From contig CAKUHA010000002.1 of NCBI GenBank assembly GCA_934655755.1, positions 248,001-312,000 on the forward strand: DNA of 64,000 bases, in the 5' to 3' direction. The position numbers and the translations under genes were made by a program. This DNA is from an uncultured Collinsella sp. Lineage in GTDB: Bacteria; Actinomycetota; Coriobacteriia; Coriobacteriales; Coriobacteriaceae. Positions 17,915-24,662 of the stretch are shown in pieces. A model generated the notes under the pieces. It was not told the DNA's origin and ran no database searches. It saw nothing but the letters and a program-made list of their open reading frames with translations. Every line of letters starts with the position of its first letter. The stretch's first letter is position 1.

Positions 17915-18874
17915 ATGTTGATGTATTTATCGCTGGCCCCTATGGAGGGGATTACCGGGCATGTGTTCCGTCGCGTGCATGCGGAGTGCTTCGGTGCGCT
18001 CGATTGTTATTACACGCCGTTTTTGCCGCCGCCACGGGTGGGCAACCGCTTTGGCGGTAAGGCGTTTAAAGAGGTCGATCCCGCCAATAACCAGGGGCTT
18101 AACGTGGTGCCTCAGCTGATGTCCAAAAACGCGGACGAGTTTGTGTGGGCGGCGCAGGTGTTCGCCGACATGGGTTACCGCGAGGTCAATCTCAACCTTG
18201 GCTGCCCCTCGGGCACGGTTGTCGCCAAGGGGAAGGGTTCGGGCTTTCTGCGCAACTTGGATGAGCTCGAGGTGTTCTTGAGCGACGTGTGCGAGCGCTC
18301 GCCATTGCCGGTGTCGGTCAAGACCAGGCTGGGACTGGAGAGCGACGATGAGTACGAGCGCGTGCTCGACCTCTATTGCCGCATGCCGCTGGCAGAGCTG
18401 ATCGTGCATCCGCGCGTGCAAAAGGACCGCTATACGGGCTCGCCGCGCAAAGAGTTTTACGGTGAGACGCTGGAGCGGGCGCCGTTCCCGGTGGCCTATA
18501 ACGGCGACATCTTTGATCTTGAGGACATGGATACGCTGGTGGAGGCCTATCCCGGGACGCGCCACGTAATGTTGGGGCGCGGCTTACTTGCGAACCCTGC
18601 GCTGGCTCGCATGGTTACCGGCGGTCCCGCTGCCACGGCAGCTGAACTGCAGCGCTTCCACGACATGTTGTTTGCGGCGTATGCAGAAGAGATTGGCGGC
18701 AACGCGGTCTTTCGCATGAAGGAGTGGTGGTTCTACGCCAAGTGCGCCTTCGCCGATCCCGCTACCGTTCACAAGATCGTGCGCAAGACCAAAAAGGTCG
18801 ACGAATACCGCGCCGCCGTCGACCGCGTCTTTCGCGAGCAACCGCTCGCGCCCACAGCCCGCTTTTGCGGCTAA
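17915..18874 (+). CDS. dus: tRNA-dihydrouridine synthase
   Basis: A 319-residue FMN enzyme that reduces uridines in the tRNA D-loop. The FMN-barrel opening LAPMEGITGHVFRR, the catalytic-Cys segment NLNLGCPSGTV, VKTRLG, the LIVHPRVQKDRYTG region with its conserved His, and YNGDIFD/MLGRGLL near the C-terminus are all present. ATG 17915 or ATG 17921 could start translation; only a weak GAGAG ribosome site is visible. Monocistronic. Confidence 0.93.
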   Translation: MLMYLSLAPMEGITGHVFRRVHAECFGALDCYYTPFLPPPRVGNRFGGKAFKEVDPANNQGLNVVPQLMSKNADEFVWAAQVFADMGYREVNLNLGCPSGTVVAKGKGSGFLRNLDELEVFLSDVCERSPLPVSVKTRLGLESDDEYERVLDLYCRMPLAELIVHPRVQKDRYTGSPRKEFYGETLERAPFPVAYNGDIFDLEDMDTLVEAYPGTRHVMLGRGLLANPALARMVTGGPAATAAELQRFHDMLFAAYAEEIGGNAVFRMKEWWFYAKCAFADPATVHKIVRKTKKVDEYRAAVDRVFREQPLAPTARFCG

Positions 18875-18884
18875 CTAGTCATCG

Positions 18885-19769
18885 CTATCTGACGGCCTGG
18901 ACGGCAAGTGCTTCTATTACGCGCTCGGCACCGGCGTCGATCAGAATGCTGCGATTGGCGATTTCTGTCGGAGCGACTGCCTCGCCAAGGTTGACGCATG
19001 CATACATGGCGCGCTCGTTTTTGGCTGTCATCTGCCAAAACGGATACTTGATGATGACGGGCGTGTTGCCGCCTACGCCGAGTTCCAAGAACAGAACGCG
19101 CATGTTGTTGTGGCGGCGCAGAAAATCCTGGTAGCGATCGGCGGCAGCGTACCACCCCTTGTCCTGGACAAACGTATCGTCGGAGCGCAAGTTCATCGTA
19201 AGCGGGGCGCCACAGTGGGGGCAGTGGGGCACGAATGCAGATGGAATTCGCAGATTCCGCTGGTCGGCGACCATATGGCGTACGAGCCCTTCGTTGTCCC
19301 ATGTCTCCTGGCAGCAGGGCTTGCTGCACTGGAACAGGCCGTAGTCTCCTTGCGTATAAAAGAGCCGCTGCTTGTCAAAGCCGGCGCGCTGGAAACAATG
19401 GTCCACATTCGTGGTCAGCACAAAGTAGTCGCGCCCGCGCACTATGCTCAAGAGCTGTTCGTAGAGCGGCGTCGGTACGGGGTCATATCGGTTGCACATG
19501 ATGTAGCGGCTCCAAAACGCCCAGTACTCCTCGAGCGAATCATAGGGATAGAAACCGCCGGAATACATATCGGTAAAGCCGTAGCGTGCAGCGAAGTCAC
19601 CAAAGAGCTTCTCGAAACGCTTGCCCGAATAGGTGTATCCGGCGGCGGTCGAGAGCCCTGCTCCGGCACCGATTACCACGGCGTCAGATGCATCGAGTGC
19701 GACTCGGAGCTTATCGATTTGTTTGGAGAAGGCTGCGGTAGATTGCCTCGTCAGACGCGAGAAATACAT
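18885..19769 (-). CDS. SirTM-type sirtuin (protein ADP-ribosyltransferase candidate)
   Basis: A 294-residue Sir2-fold protein. The NAD loop is GAGAGLSTAAGY (about residues 34-45) and the NAD-ribose motif is TTNVD (Asn121). Where deacetylase sirtuins carry the catalytic His (HG), this protein has QGDY with Gln140, as described for SirTM, the macrodomain-linked sirtuins that transfer ADP-ribose. Zinc ligands appear as CSKPCC and CPHCG. The start lies 59 bases inside the macrodomain gene, with AAGGTGAT upstream, so the two are co-translated. SirTM enzymes of Staphylococcus and Streptococcus modify a lipoylated GcvH-L; no gcvH-L or lipoate ligase gene is in this window. Confidence 0.85.
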   Translation of the reverse strand: MYFSRLTRQSTAAFSKQIDKLRVALDASDAVVIGAGAGLSTAAGYTYSGKRFEKLFGDFAARYGFTDMYSGGFYPYDSLEEYWAFWSRYIMCNRYDPVPTPLYEQLLSIVRGRDYFVLTTNVDHCFQRAGFDKQRLFYTQGDYGLFQCSKPCCQETWDNEGLVRHMVADQRNLRIPSAFVPHCPHCGAPLTMNLRSDDTFVQDKGWYAAADRYQDFLRRHNNMRVLFLELGVGGNTPVIIKYPFWQMTAKNERAMYACVNLGEAVAPTEIANRSILIDAGAERVIEALAVQAVR

Positions 19770-20496
19770 TGAAGATCACCTTAAGGTTGGGGTCGTTATG
19801 GTCTAGATGATGACGAACGGTATCGATGGCCACGCGCGCGGCGGCATCTTGCGGATAACCAAACACACCCGTCGAGATGCAGCAGAATGCAAGCGTGCCG
19901 AGTCCTCGGCGTGTCGCTTCTTCCAGGCAGCTGGTGTAGCAACGGCGTAGCAGCAATTCCTCGCGCGGGCCAGGCTTATGGCTGGGCACGATGGGGCCGA
20001 CGGTGTGGAAAACGTAGCTGCTGGGCAGGTTGAACGCCGGTGTGACCTTGACACGCGCCGTTGGTTCCTCGTGCCCCTGTTCGTCCATGAGGTTGGCGCA
20101 CGCCAAACGCAGCTGCATGCCGGCGTAGGTGTGGATGGCGTTGTCGATGCAGCTATGCCCTGGCACAAAGCAGCCGAGCATTTGGCTGTTGGCTGCATTG
20201 ACGATGGCATCGGTCTTAAGCAGCGTAATGTCGCCGCGCCAGATGGCAACGCGATCGCGGTAGGGGAGCGTGCTGGCATCGGTCGCTCCGCCGCGCTCAA
20301 GAAGGCGTTGCTGCAAGTAGGTGTCTTGTATGTCGAGCGTCTCGGCCGCAAGCGCCTCGGGCGGGCGTACGTTCATGAGGGCTCGAAGCAAATCGCGCTG
20401 CTCGCTGGCTCCGGCAGGTACAGCAATGCTGCGCCCGTCTGGTCGCTCATCGAGCAATGCCTTGATAAGCCAAACACGGCGCTCTGCCTGATTCAT
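19711..20496 (-). CDS. Zinc-type macrodomain, ADP-ribosyl-protein hydrolase
   Basis: A 261-residue protein. A helical N-terminal extension (residues 1-80) precedes a macrodomain with WRGDIT (87-92), VNAANSQMLG (99-108) and a CFVPGHSC segment whose Cys109, His114 and Cys116 fit the zinc site of Zn-Macro hydrolases in SirTM operons. ISTGVFGYP is the phosphate loop. ATG 20496 follows AGGAGGT by 6 bases; the frame extends to 20529 without a better site. It is first in a two-gene unit and would remove the ADP-ribose that the overlapping sirtuin adds. Confidence 0.88.
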   Translation of the reverse strand: MNQAERRVWLIKALLDERPDGRSIAVPAGASEQRDLLRALMNVRPPEALAAETLDIQDTYLQQRLLERGGATDASTLPYRDRVAIWRGDITLLKTDAIVNAANSQMLGCFVPGHSCIDNAIHTYAGMQLRLACANLMDEQGHEEPTARVKVTPAFNLPSSYVFHTVGPIVPSHKPGPREELLLRRCYTSCLEEATRRGLGTLAFCCISTGVFGYPQDAAARVAIDTVRHHLDHNDPNLKVIFNVFLASDEAIYRSLLQTNR

Positions 20497-20583
20497 GGCC
20501 GACCTCCTGTTCGATTGAGATGGTTTCATTCGACAGTAGTGTGCGGCCTAACTCGTTTCTTCAAAAGAAGGCACAAAAAGGTA

Positions 20584-20614
20584 AGCGCCGTGGAGCGATA
20601 TGCCCCACGGCGCT
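20584..20614 (-). terminator. Probable terminator of the HxlR gene
   Basis: AGCGCCGTGG pairs with CCACGGCGCT around an 11-base loop. On the minus strand it is followed by TACCTTTTT. It separates the HxlR gene from the downstream macrodomain/sirtuin unit. Confidence 0.65.
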
Positions 20615-20637
20615 CAATTTGCAGAAGCCCGCCGCTG

Positions 20638-20970
20638 TTAGGAGTTTCGCACGAGCTGCTGATAGTCGGTACCCCATTCCACAAGGGAATCGATGATGGG
20701 CATAAGGCTGTGGCCCAGCTCGCTGAGTGCGTATTCGGTGCGGATGGGTGTCTCGGGGATGACGGTGCGCGTGATGAGGCCCGCGGCATCCATTTCCTTA
20801 AGGTTGGACGAGAGCACCTTTTGGCTAATGCCGGGGATAGCGCGATGCAGCGCGTTGAAGCCCATGGGATGGTCTATGAGCTGTTGGATGATATAGATCT
20901 TCCACTTGTTGCCAAAGAGTTGAAAACACGTGGCAACAGGGCAGGGAGGCAGTTCTTCTTTGGTAAGCAT
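20638..20970 (-). CDS. HxlR-family regulator
   Basis: A 110-residue winged-helix protein. CPVATCFQLFGNKWKIYIIQ near the N-terminus contains the conserved Cys and the KWK/I helix of HxlR proteins; the recognition helix lies in ISQKVLSSNLKEMDAAGLI, followed by the EYALSELG wing. Family members (HypR, YodB, QorR) often sense thiol-reactive electrophiles through the N-terminal Cys. ATG 20970 has AGGAG 5 bases upstream. It is divergent from the RiPP precursor gene and upstream of the sirtuin/macrodomain unit, so it could control either. Confidence 0.9.
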   Translation of the reverse strand: MLTKEELPPCPVATCFQLFGNKWKIYIIQQLIDHPMGFNALHRAIPGISQKVLSSNLKEMDAAGLITRTVIPETPIRTEYALSELGHSLMPIIDSLVEWGTDYQQLVRNS

Positions 20971-21033
20971 GGAGACTCCTCAATCGTGTGGACAGCTTTC
21001 ATTATCGCAGCCGCTGTCGTTTGCGGCTACTAC

Positions 21034-21047
21034 TTACCTTTTGGTAA
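21034..21047. promoter_or_regulatory. Candidate HxlR operator
   Basis: The inverted repeat TTACC-TTTT-GGTAA lies in the intergenic region between the HxlR gene and the divergent precursor gene, 64 bases from the HxlR start. Short palindromes of this shape are typical HxlR-family operators. The assignment is inference. Confidence 0.5.
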
Positions 21048-21079
21048 CTGGATAATAGATTGGTGCCTTCTTTTGGTCG

Positions 21080-21108
21080 TTGCGCGCTTTTTGCATGATG
21101 CATATAGA
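21080..21108 (+). promoter_or_regulatory. Promoter of the C-X3-D precursor gene
   Basis: TTGCGC (21080-21085) and TATAGA (21103-21108) have 17 bases between them. A transcript starting near 21115 would have a leader of about 55 bases containing a hairpin at 21129-21150 (GGATGGC / GCCATCC) before the ribosome site AAAGGA. Confidence 0.55.
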
Positions 21109-21169
21109 CGCAAAGAGCGTCAAAAACTGGATGGCTTCGCCCGGCCATCCTCGACCGAAAGGAAATACC

Positions 21170-21403
21170 ATGTCCGAGAATCTCGAGAACGTCGCCGCTT
21201 TCGCCTCCTGCGGTACTGCCGATCCTGCGCCCGCTTGCGGCTCCGCCGACCCCAAGGCCGCTCCCGCTTGCGGCTCCGCCGACCCCAAGGCCGCTCCTGC
21301 CTGCGGCTCTGCTGACCCGGCTGCTGCCCCTGCCTGCGGCTCCGCTGATCCGGCTGCTGCTCCTGCCTGCGGCACCGCTTGCGGCGCTGCCGACGCTCAG
21401 TAA
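21170..21403 (+). CDS. Probable RiPP precursor peptide with six C-X3-D motifs
   Basis: A 77-residue peptide. A short leader (MSENLENVAAFAS) is followed by CGTADPAPA, four 11-residue units CGSADP(K/A)AAPA (residues 23-66) and a tail CGTACGAADAQ. Seven cysteines (14, 23, 34, 45, 56, 67, 71) give six C-X3-D spacings; only Cys67 lacks the Asp. Each repeat also reads ACGS, matching what I recall as the ACGX-repeat peptides linked to a radical SAM/SPASM family. C-X3-D is also the spacing crosslinked in freyrasin-type ranthipeptides. ATG 21170 follows AAAGGA by 6 bases. A PNPOx/4Fe-4S gene (25 bases on) and a radical SAM gene follow. The product structure is inference. Confidence 0.85.
   Translation: MSENLENVAAFASCGTADPAPACGSADPKAAPACGSADPKAAPACGSADPAAAPACGSADPAAAPACGTACGAADAQ
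21236..21367 (+). repeat. Four tandem 33-base repeats in the precursor gene
   Basis: Each 33-base unit encodes CGSADP(K/A)AAPA. Units 1 and 2 (with Lys) and units 3 and 4 (with Ala) are closest to each other, suggesting duplication by pairs. Most third-position differences are silent, so the peptide sequence seems to be under selection. Confidence 0.9.
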
Positions 21404-21427
21404 GCAATCGCTAAGAAGGGACTCGTA

Positions 21428-22048
21428 ATGGATGCTCAGACTTGCCTCAAAAAGATGCAGCTTGCCGGGACGCTCTCCCTGGCAACCGTGGACGAGAGTG
21501 GCGCGCCGCAAATTCGCTGCGTAAGCGCCGTCCATTACGAGCCCCGTGCTATCTACTTTCTCACGGCACGTGGCAAGGAGATGGCCCGTCAGCTTATGGC
21601 CGACGGGCGTGTCCAAACGCTCGTCCACACGCGATTTAACGAGATGATCCGCATGTCCGGCGTTGCCACCCCCGTTTCGGATTCCGAGCAAGTTCACTGG
21701 CGCGACGTGATTTACGCCGAGCAGCCGTATCTTGCTAACGTTTATCCCGGTGATACGCGCGAGATCAACATCATCTTTAAGGTTGAGAACATAGTGCTCG
21801 ACTACTTTAACCTGGGAGTTCATCCCATCGAGCGCGCGGTCTTTACCTTGGACGAGAGCATGGCACCTGCGCCCGCCAAGGGCTTCTGCATCGATGCCGA
21901 TGCGTGTATCGGTTGCGGCGCCTGCCTTGAGCACTGCCCGCAGAAGTGCATCGAGCCGGGAGACTCATATCGCATAGAGCCCGAGCACTGCCTGCATTGC
22001 GGTGCCTGTGTCGAGAATTGCCCCGTCGGCGCCGTTGCGCGCCTGTAG
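21428..22048 (+). CDS. PNPOx-fold flavoprotein fused to two 4Fe-4S clusters
   Basis: A 206-residue protein. Residues about 1-135 form a pyridoxamine-phosphate-oxidase-like split barrel that usually binds FMN (LSLATVDESGAPQIRCVSAV, IYFLTARGKEMARQL). Residues about 150-206 are a ferredoxin with two four-Cys motifs (CIGCGACLEHCPQKC and CLHCGACVENCPVG). It starts 24 bases after the precursor stop and ends 46 bases before the radical SAM start. It could deliver electrons to the maturase clusters or modify the peptide itself. The placement between precursor and maturase argues for a role in the same pathway. Confidence 0.88.
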   Translation: MDAQTCLKKMQLAGTLSLATVDESGAPQIRCVSAVHYEPRAIYFLTARGKEMARQLMADGRVQTLVHTRFNEMIRMSGVATPVSDSEQVHWRDVIYAEQPYLANVYPGDTREINIIFKVENIVLDYFNLGVHPIERAVFTLDESMAPAPAKGFCIDADACIGCGACLEHCPQKCIEPGDSYRIEPEHCLHCGACVENCPVGAVARL

Positions 22049-22094
22049 CCCAAATACCGTCATCAGCCTCAACATCGACCAAGGGAGTCCCACG

Positions 22095-23141
22095 ATGCAA
22101 AAGCCTGCGTTTGCCTTCCAATGGCATATTACGGATGAATGCGATCAGCGCTGCAAACATTGCTATATCTTTGCCAACGGTGCCTGCGCCGGTTTTAAGC
22201 GCATGCCGTGGGAGCAAATGGTCCAGGTCGTCGATCAGGCCCAGGCGCTTTGCGAGCGTATCGGTCGTCAGCCGTACTTTTACGTTACGGGCGGCGACCC
22301 TATTCTTCATCCCGATTTTTGGCACCTGGCCGAGCTTTTGCACGAGCGCGGTTTTATGTGGTGCGTGATGGGCAATCCGTTCCATCTGACCGATGAGGTC
22401 TGCGCCCGCATGAAAGAGCTGGGGTGTCGCAAGTACCAGCTCTCGCTCGACGGACTCGAGAAGACGCACGACTACTTCCGCAAGCCTGGTTCGTTTGCCG
22501 AGACCCTGCGTGCGATCGGATGTCTTAAGCGCGCGGGTATCTGGGTTGCCGTCATGAACACGGTTTCGAGCATGAATGCTGCCGAGTTGCCGCAGCTCAT
22601 CGATCTGGTGGCAAGCCTCGAGGTCGACGTGTTCGCCTTTGGTCGGTACTGCCCCACGTCGGGCCAAAAGCGTGACGAGTTCCATTTGGAACCGCTGGAG
22701 TATCGCGATGTGCTGCTGGCCGCGCAGGATCGCATGGAGTTCCATCAGGCGGCCGGCTGCAAAACGTTCTTCCAGCTCAAGGACCATCTGTGGACGCTGC
22801 TTTTGTGGGAGCAGGGTAAGTTCACCATTCCTGAGGATGCTAAGCCCGGCATGATCTATGACGGCTGCCACTGCGGTACGGGACACATGACGGTGCTGCC
22901 TACGGGCGATGTCTATGCATGTCGCCGCATGGAGAGCAAGGTGGGCAACGTTGCCGAAAACTCGCTGGAGGAGCTCTTCTTCTCTCCACAAATGGAAGCC
23001 AAACGCGATTTTAAGAAGTTCAAGAAATGCTCTAAATGTGAGCTCTTTGGCTGGTGCCGCGGCTGCCCCGCGGTGACCTATGGCTACACGGGCGATATGT
23101 ACGACGCCGACCCCCAGTGCTGGAAAGAGATTGAGGAATAG
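22095..23141 (+). CDS. Radical SAM/SPASM peptide maturase
   Basis: A 348-residue enzyme. The radical SAM motif ECDQRCKHCY (C-X3-C-X2-C) is at about residues 14-22, followed by the GGDP SAM-binding loop. The C-terminal SPASM domain has GCHCGTGHMTVLPTGDVYAC and then CSKCELFGWCRGCP, enough cysteines for two auxiliary 4Fe-4S clusters. This layout is shared by sactipeptide and ranthipeptide maturases such as PapB and QhpD. ATG 22095 follows AAGGGAG by 7 bases. With the C-X3-D precursor upstream it probably forms Cys thioether bonds. No dedicated protease or exporter is adjacent. Confidence 0.92.
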   Translation: MQKPAFAFQWHITDECDQRCKHCYIFANGACAGFKRMPWEQMVQVVDQAQALCERIGRQPYFYVTGGDPILHPDFWHLAELLHERGFMWCVMGNPFHLTDEVCARMKELGCRKYQLSLDGLEKTHDYFRKPGSFAETLRAIGCLKRAGIWVAVMNTVSSMNAAELPQLIDLVASLEVDVFAFGRYCPTSGQKRDEFHLEPLEYRDVLLAAQDRMEFHQAAGCKTFFQLKDHLWTLLLWEQGKFTIPEDAKPGMIYDGCHCGTGHMTVLPTGDVYACRRMESKVGNVAENSLEELFFSPQMEAKRDFKKFKKCSKCELFGWCRGCPAVTYGYTGDMYDADPQCWKEIEE

Positions 23142-23151
23142 GATTGTCGTC

Positions 23152-23208
23152 TAGTCATCGGGGAGGGGTCTTTAACGAGCAGTCATTTAAGAACGTTCCC
23201 AATGACTA
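23152..23208. repeat. AGTCAT-type GGGAC-core palindrome, imperfect
   Basis: TAGTCATCGGGGA and TTCCCAATGACTA form the outer arms of an imperfect inverted repeat that also contains TTTAACGA/TCATTTAAGAACG. It is related to copies at 23868, 24236 and 31197. It starts just after the radical SAM gene. Confidence 0.6.
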
Positions 23209-23218
23209 CCTAAAAAGT

Positions 23219-23273
23219 TGTACACCAGCATCCAAAGATGTCGAAAATGGTCGACTTTGGATGCTGGTGTACA
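23219..23273. repeat. Long hairpin TGTACACCAGCATCC (copy A)
   Basis: Perfect 19-base arms TGTACACCAGCATCCAAAG and its complement enclose a 17-base loop ATGTCGAAAATGGTCGA. A near-identical copy is at 24279-24333. The two bracket an AT-richer 1 kb stretch. Confidence 0.85.
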
Positions 23274-23300
23274 TGTTTTGGGCTGGCGGGGGAGTGGGGC

Positions 23301-23567
23301 CTAGGCAATCACTGCATCAAGTGTAATGAGTTCTCTGAGCCGCTCCGTGCGTGTTTGCCCATGGCGTTTGGCTTTTTCGTCAAACGCTTCAAGAACTGAC
23401 TCGCCCACACGTGCTGATAAAACGACGCTCGGCTCATCAGAGATTGGCGGCCTTCCCAGCTTGATAGTGCGACCTTTCGGCCATTCATCTTTTTCGTACG
23501 CCTCTGCGGCTTTCTCAAGCTCTCCAGGGGCAAATCCCATCATCTTTTCGAGCTGCTTAGCATCCAT
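23301..23567 (-). CDS. Ribbon-helix-helix protein, possible antitoxin
   Basis: An 88-residue protein. The N-terminal half is acidic and helical (MDAKQLEKMMGFAPGELEKA). The C-terminal part, VVLSARVGESVLEAFDEKAK then HGQTRTERLRELI, has the strand-helix-helix pattern of CopG/ribbon-helix-helix antitoxins, preceded by KGRTIKLGRPPISDE. ATG 23567 follows AGGAGG. A promoter is visible upstream (23622-23650). No toxin ORF of usual size is next to it on either side, so it is either an orphan or the surviving half of a decayed pair. Confidence 0.75.
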   Translation of the reverse strand: MDAKQLEKMMGFAPGELEKAAEAYEKDEWPKGRTIKLGRPPISDEPSVVLSARVGESVLEAFDEKAKRHGQTRTERLRELITLDAVIA

Positions 23568-23620
23568 TGTGCCTCCTATCGATTGGCATAATGTCGAGCG
23601 CTGGTTCGTGGTCTTTCTTT

Positions 23621-23650
23621 TTGTATACAGTTTCGTAGACAAAAATACAA
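23621..23650 (-). promoter_or_regulatory. Promoter/operator of the ribbon-helix-helix gene
   Basis: On the minus strand TTGTAT (23650-23645) and TATACA (23627-23622) are 17 bases apart. The two elements also form the inverted repeat ATACAA/TTGTAT, an arrangement suited to autoregulation by a dimeric antitoxin-like protein. Confidence 0.55.
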
Positions 23651-23831
23651 GCAGATTATCGGGCCAATTACTTGTCTTGACTGGACTTTTCGATAGGTAA
23701 TGAGCATCGATAGCTCTTTGCTTTGCAGCTTGGAATTTGAACGTTCGTTGAACTTCCGAAGAGGGCGCGATTTAAAACTATCGAGATTCTGACTAAGGGC
23801 CTTTACTGGTCTTCGATAGTGAGATCAACTT

Positions 23832-23858
23832 AATTCGCGACACAGTGTGTCGCGAATT
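23832..23858. repeat. Perfect short hairpin
   Basis: AATTCGCGACAC and its exact complement are separated by AGT. The 23651-23945 stretch around it has no supportable gene; a decayed AGTCAT/GGGACG element follows at 23868-23904. Confidence 0.7.
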
Positions 23859-23952
23859 GAAGTAGCCATTGGGGACGTATTAACGGCCAGTCATTTAAGA
23901 ACGTCAAAATGCTGGATTTGTCATTTAGAGCCATTCTCCAACGACTATTTTG

Positions 23953-24196
23953 GAGGGCCGTGTTCAAAAAAGGGCAAATATGAGTACTGTTGCCATTATG
24001 GTTACATTTATATTGCTCAAAAAAGAGGTCACTGATGAGATTTAGTCCCATTAGAAGTATCTTTTATTGAACATATGGGGAGAAATACCGCCCTCTGTGG
24101 ACGAGTGAACCGTTGAATAGTCCTTGAATTGATCAAAATCGCTGCTACTAAACAGGTAGCAGTACTCATATTTGCCATTTTTTGAACACGGCCCTC
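23953..24196. mobile_element. MITE-like element with 42-base inverted ends
   Basis: The ends (23953-23994 and 24155-24196) are inverted copies matching at 39 of 42 bases; each begins GAGGGCCGTGTTCAAAAAA read inward. The 160-base interior is AT-rich and has no ORF. No clear target-site duplication is visible. Size and form fit a miniature inverted-repeat element or a decayed insertion sequence. It lies between the two TGTACACC hairpins. Confidence 0.6.
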
Positions 24197-24235
24197 TCAG
24201 AAACTTTTCCGGAGGCGTCAGGCTGTCTCAAGCGG

Positions 24236-24266
24236 CTAGTCATTTTAGGACGTCCCCAATGACTAG
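24236..24266. repeat. AGTCAT-type GGGAC-core palindrome, short form
   Basis: CTAGTCATT and AATGACTAG (perfect 9-base arms) enclose TTAGGACGTCCCC. This is the most compact copy of the element seen at 31197-31267. Confidence 0.75.
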
Positions 24267-24278
24267 GCTGCAAAAAGC

Positions 24279-24333
24279 TGTACACCAGCATCCAAAGATG
24301 TCGAAATATGTCGACTTTGGATGCTGGTGTACA
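24279..24333. repeat. Long hairpin TGTACACCAGCATCC (copy B)
   Basis: The same perfect 19-base arms as copy A at 23219, with a loop of the same length differing at a few bases. It ends 33 bases before the glutaredoxin stop and may terminate that gene. Confidence 0.85.
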
Positions 24334-24365
24334 TGTTTGGGTCGTTAGCTTTGGCGTTAGACGTG

Positions 24366-24611
24366 CTAGAGCAGATTCTCTTGCGCCCATGCGATGATGT
24401 CGCTTGACTCGTAGAGCGGTTTGCCGTCAATGAACAGGCAGGGAACCTGGCGCTTTCCGCCGACGGCGATGAGCGTCTGCTCGGCATCGGGGTCGGTCGA
24501 GATGTTGCGCTCGGGGATGGTGACGCCGTTATCCGTCAGGAAGCGCTTCACCTTAATGCAATACGGGCATCCGGTCATAACGTACAGCACGAGCTCGTGA
24601 TTAGTAGCCAT
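24366..24611 (-). CDS. Glutaredoxin
   Basis: An 81-residue thioredoxin-fold oxidoreductase. LYVMTGCPYCIKVKRFL carries the CPYC dithiol active site, followed by the cis-Pro region KRQVPCLFIDGKPLYES and a GG-type helix (SSDIIAWAQE). Length is typical of bacterial class I glutaredoxins. ATG 24611 follows GGAG; the frame extends to 24650 without a ribosome site. Monocistronic. Confidence 0.9.
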   Translation of the reverse strand: MATNHELVLYVMTGCPYCIKVKRFLTDNGVTIPERNISTDPDAEQTLIAVGGKRQVPCLFIDGKPLYESSDIIAWAQENLL

Positions 24612-24662
24612 AGGTCTCCAATCGGTTGGTATTTTGATTGAGATACCCAAAGCCGCTGCAAT

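Noticed and set aside
19978..21315. A 445-codon plus-strand frame across the macrodomain and HxlR genes
   Set aside because: It is antisense to two recognised families and then runs out of frame into the Cys-repeat precursor. No ribosome site.
21236..21367. Tandem 33-base repeats as a CRISPR array
   Set aside because: The repeats abut without spacers and keep a reading frame encoding the C-X3-D peptide.
22095..23141. Calling the radical SAM protein an anaerobic sulfatase maturase or PQQ/mycofactocin enzyme
   Set aside because: No sulfatase or pqq/mft genes are near, and the adjacent Cys-repeat peptide is a better substrate.
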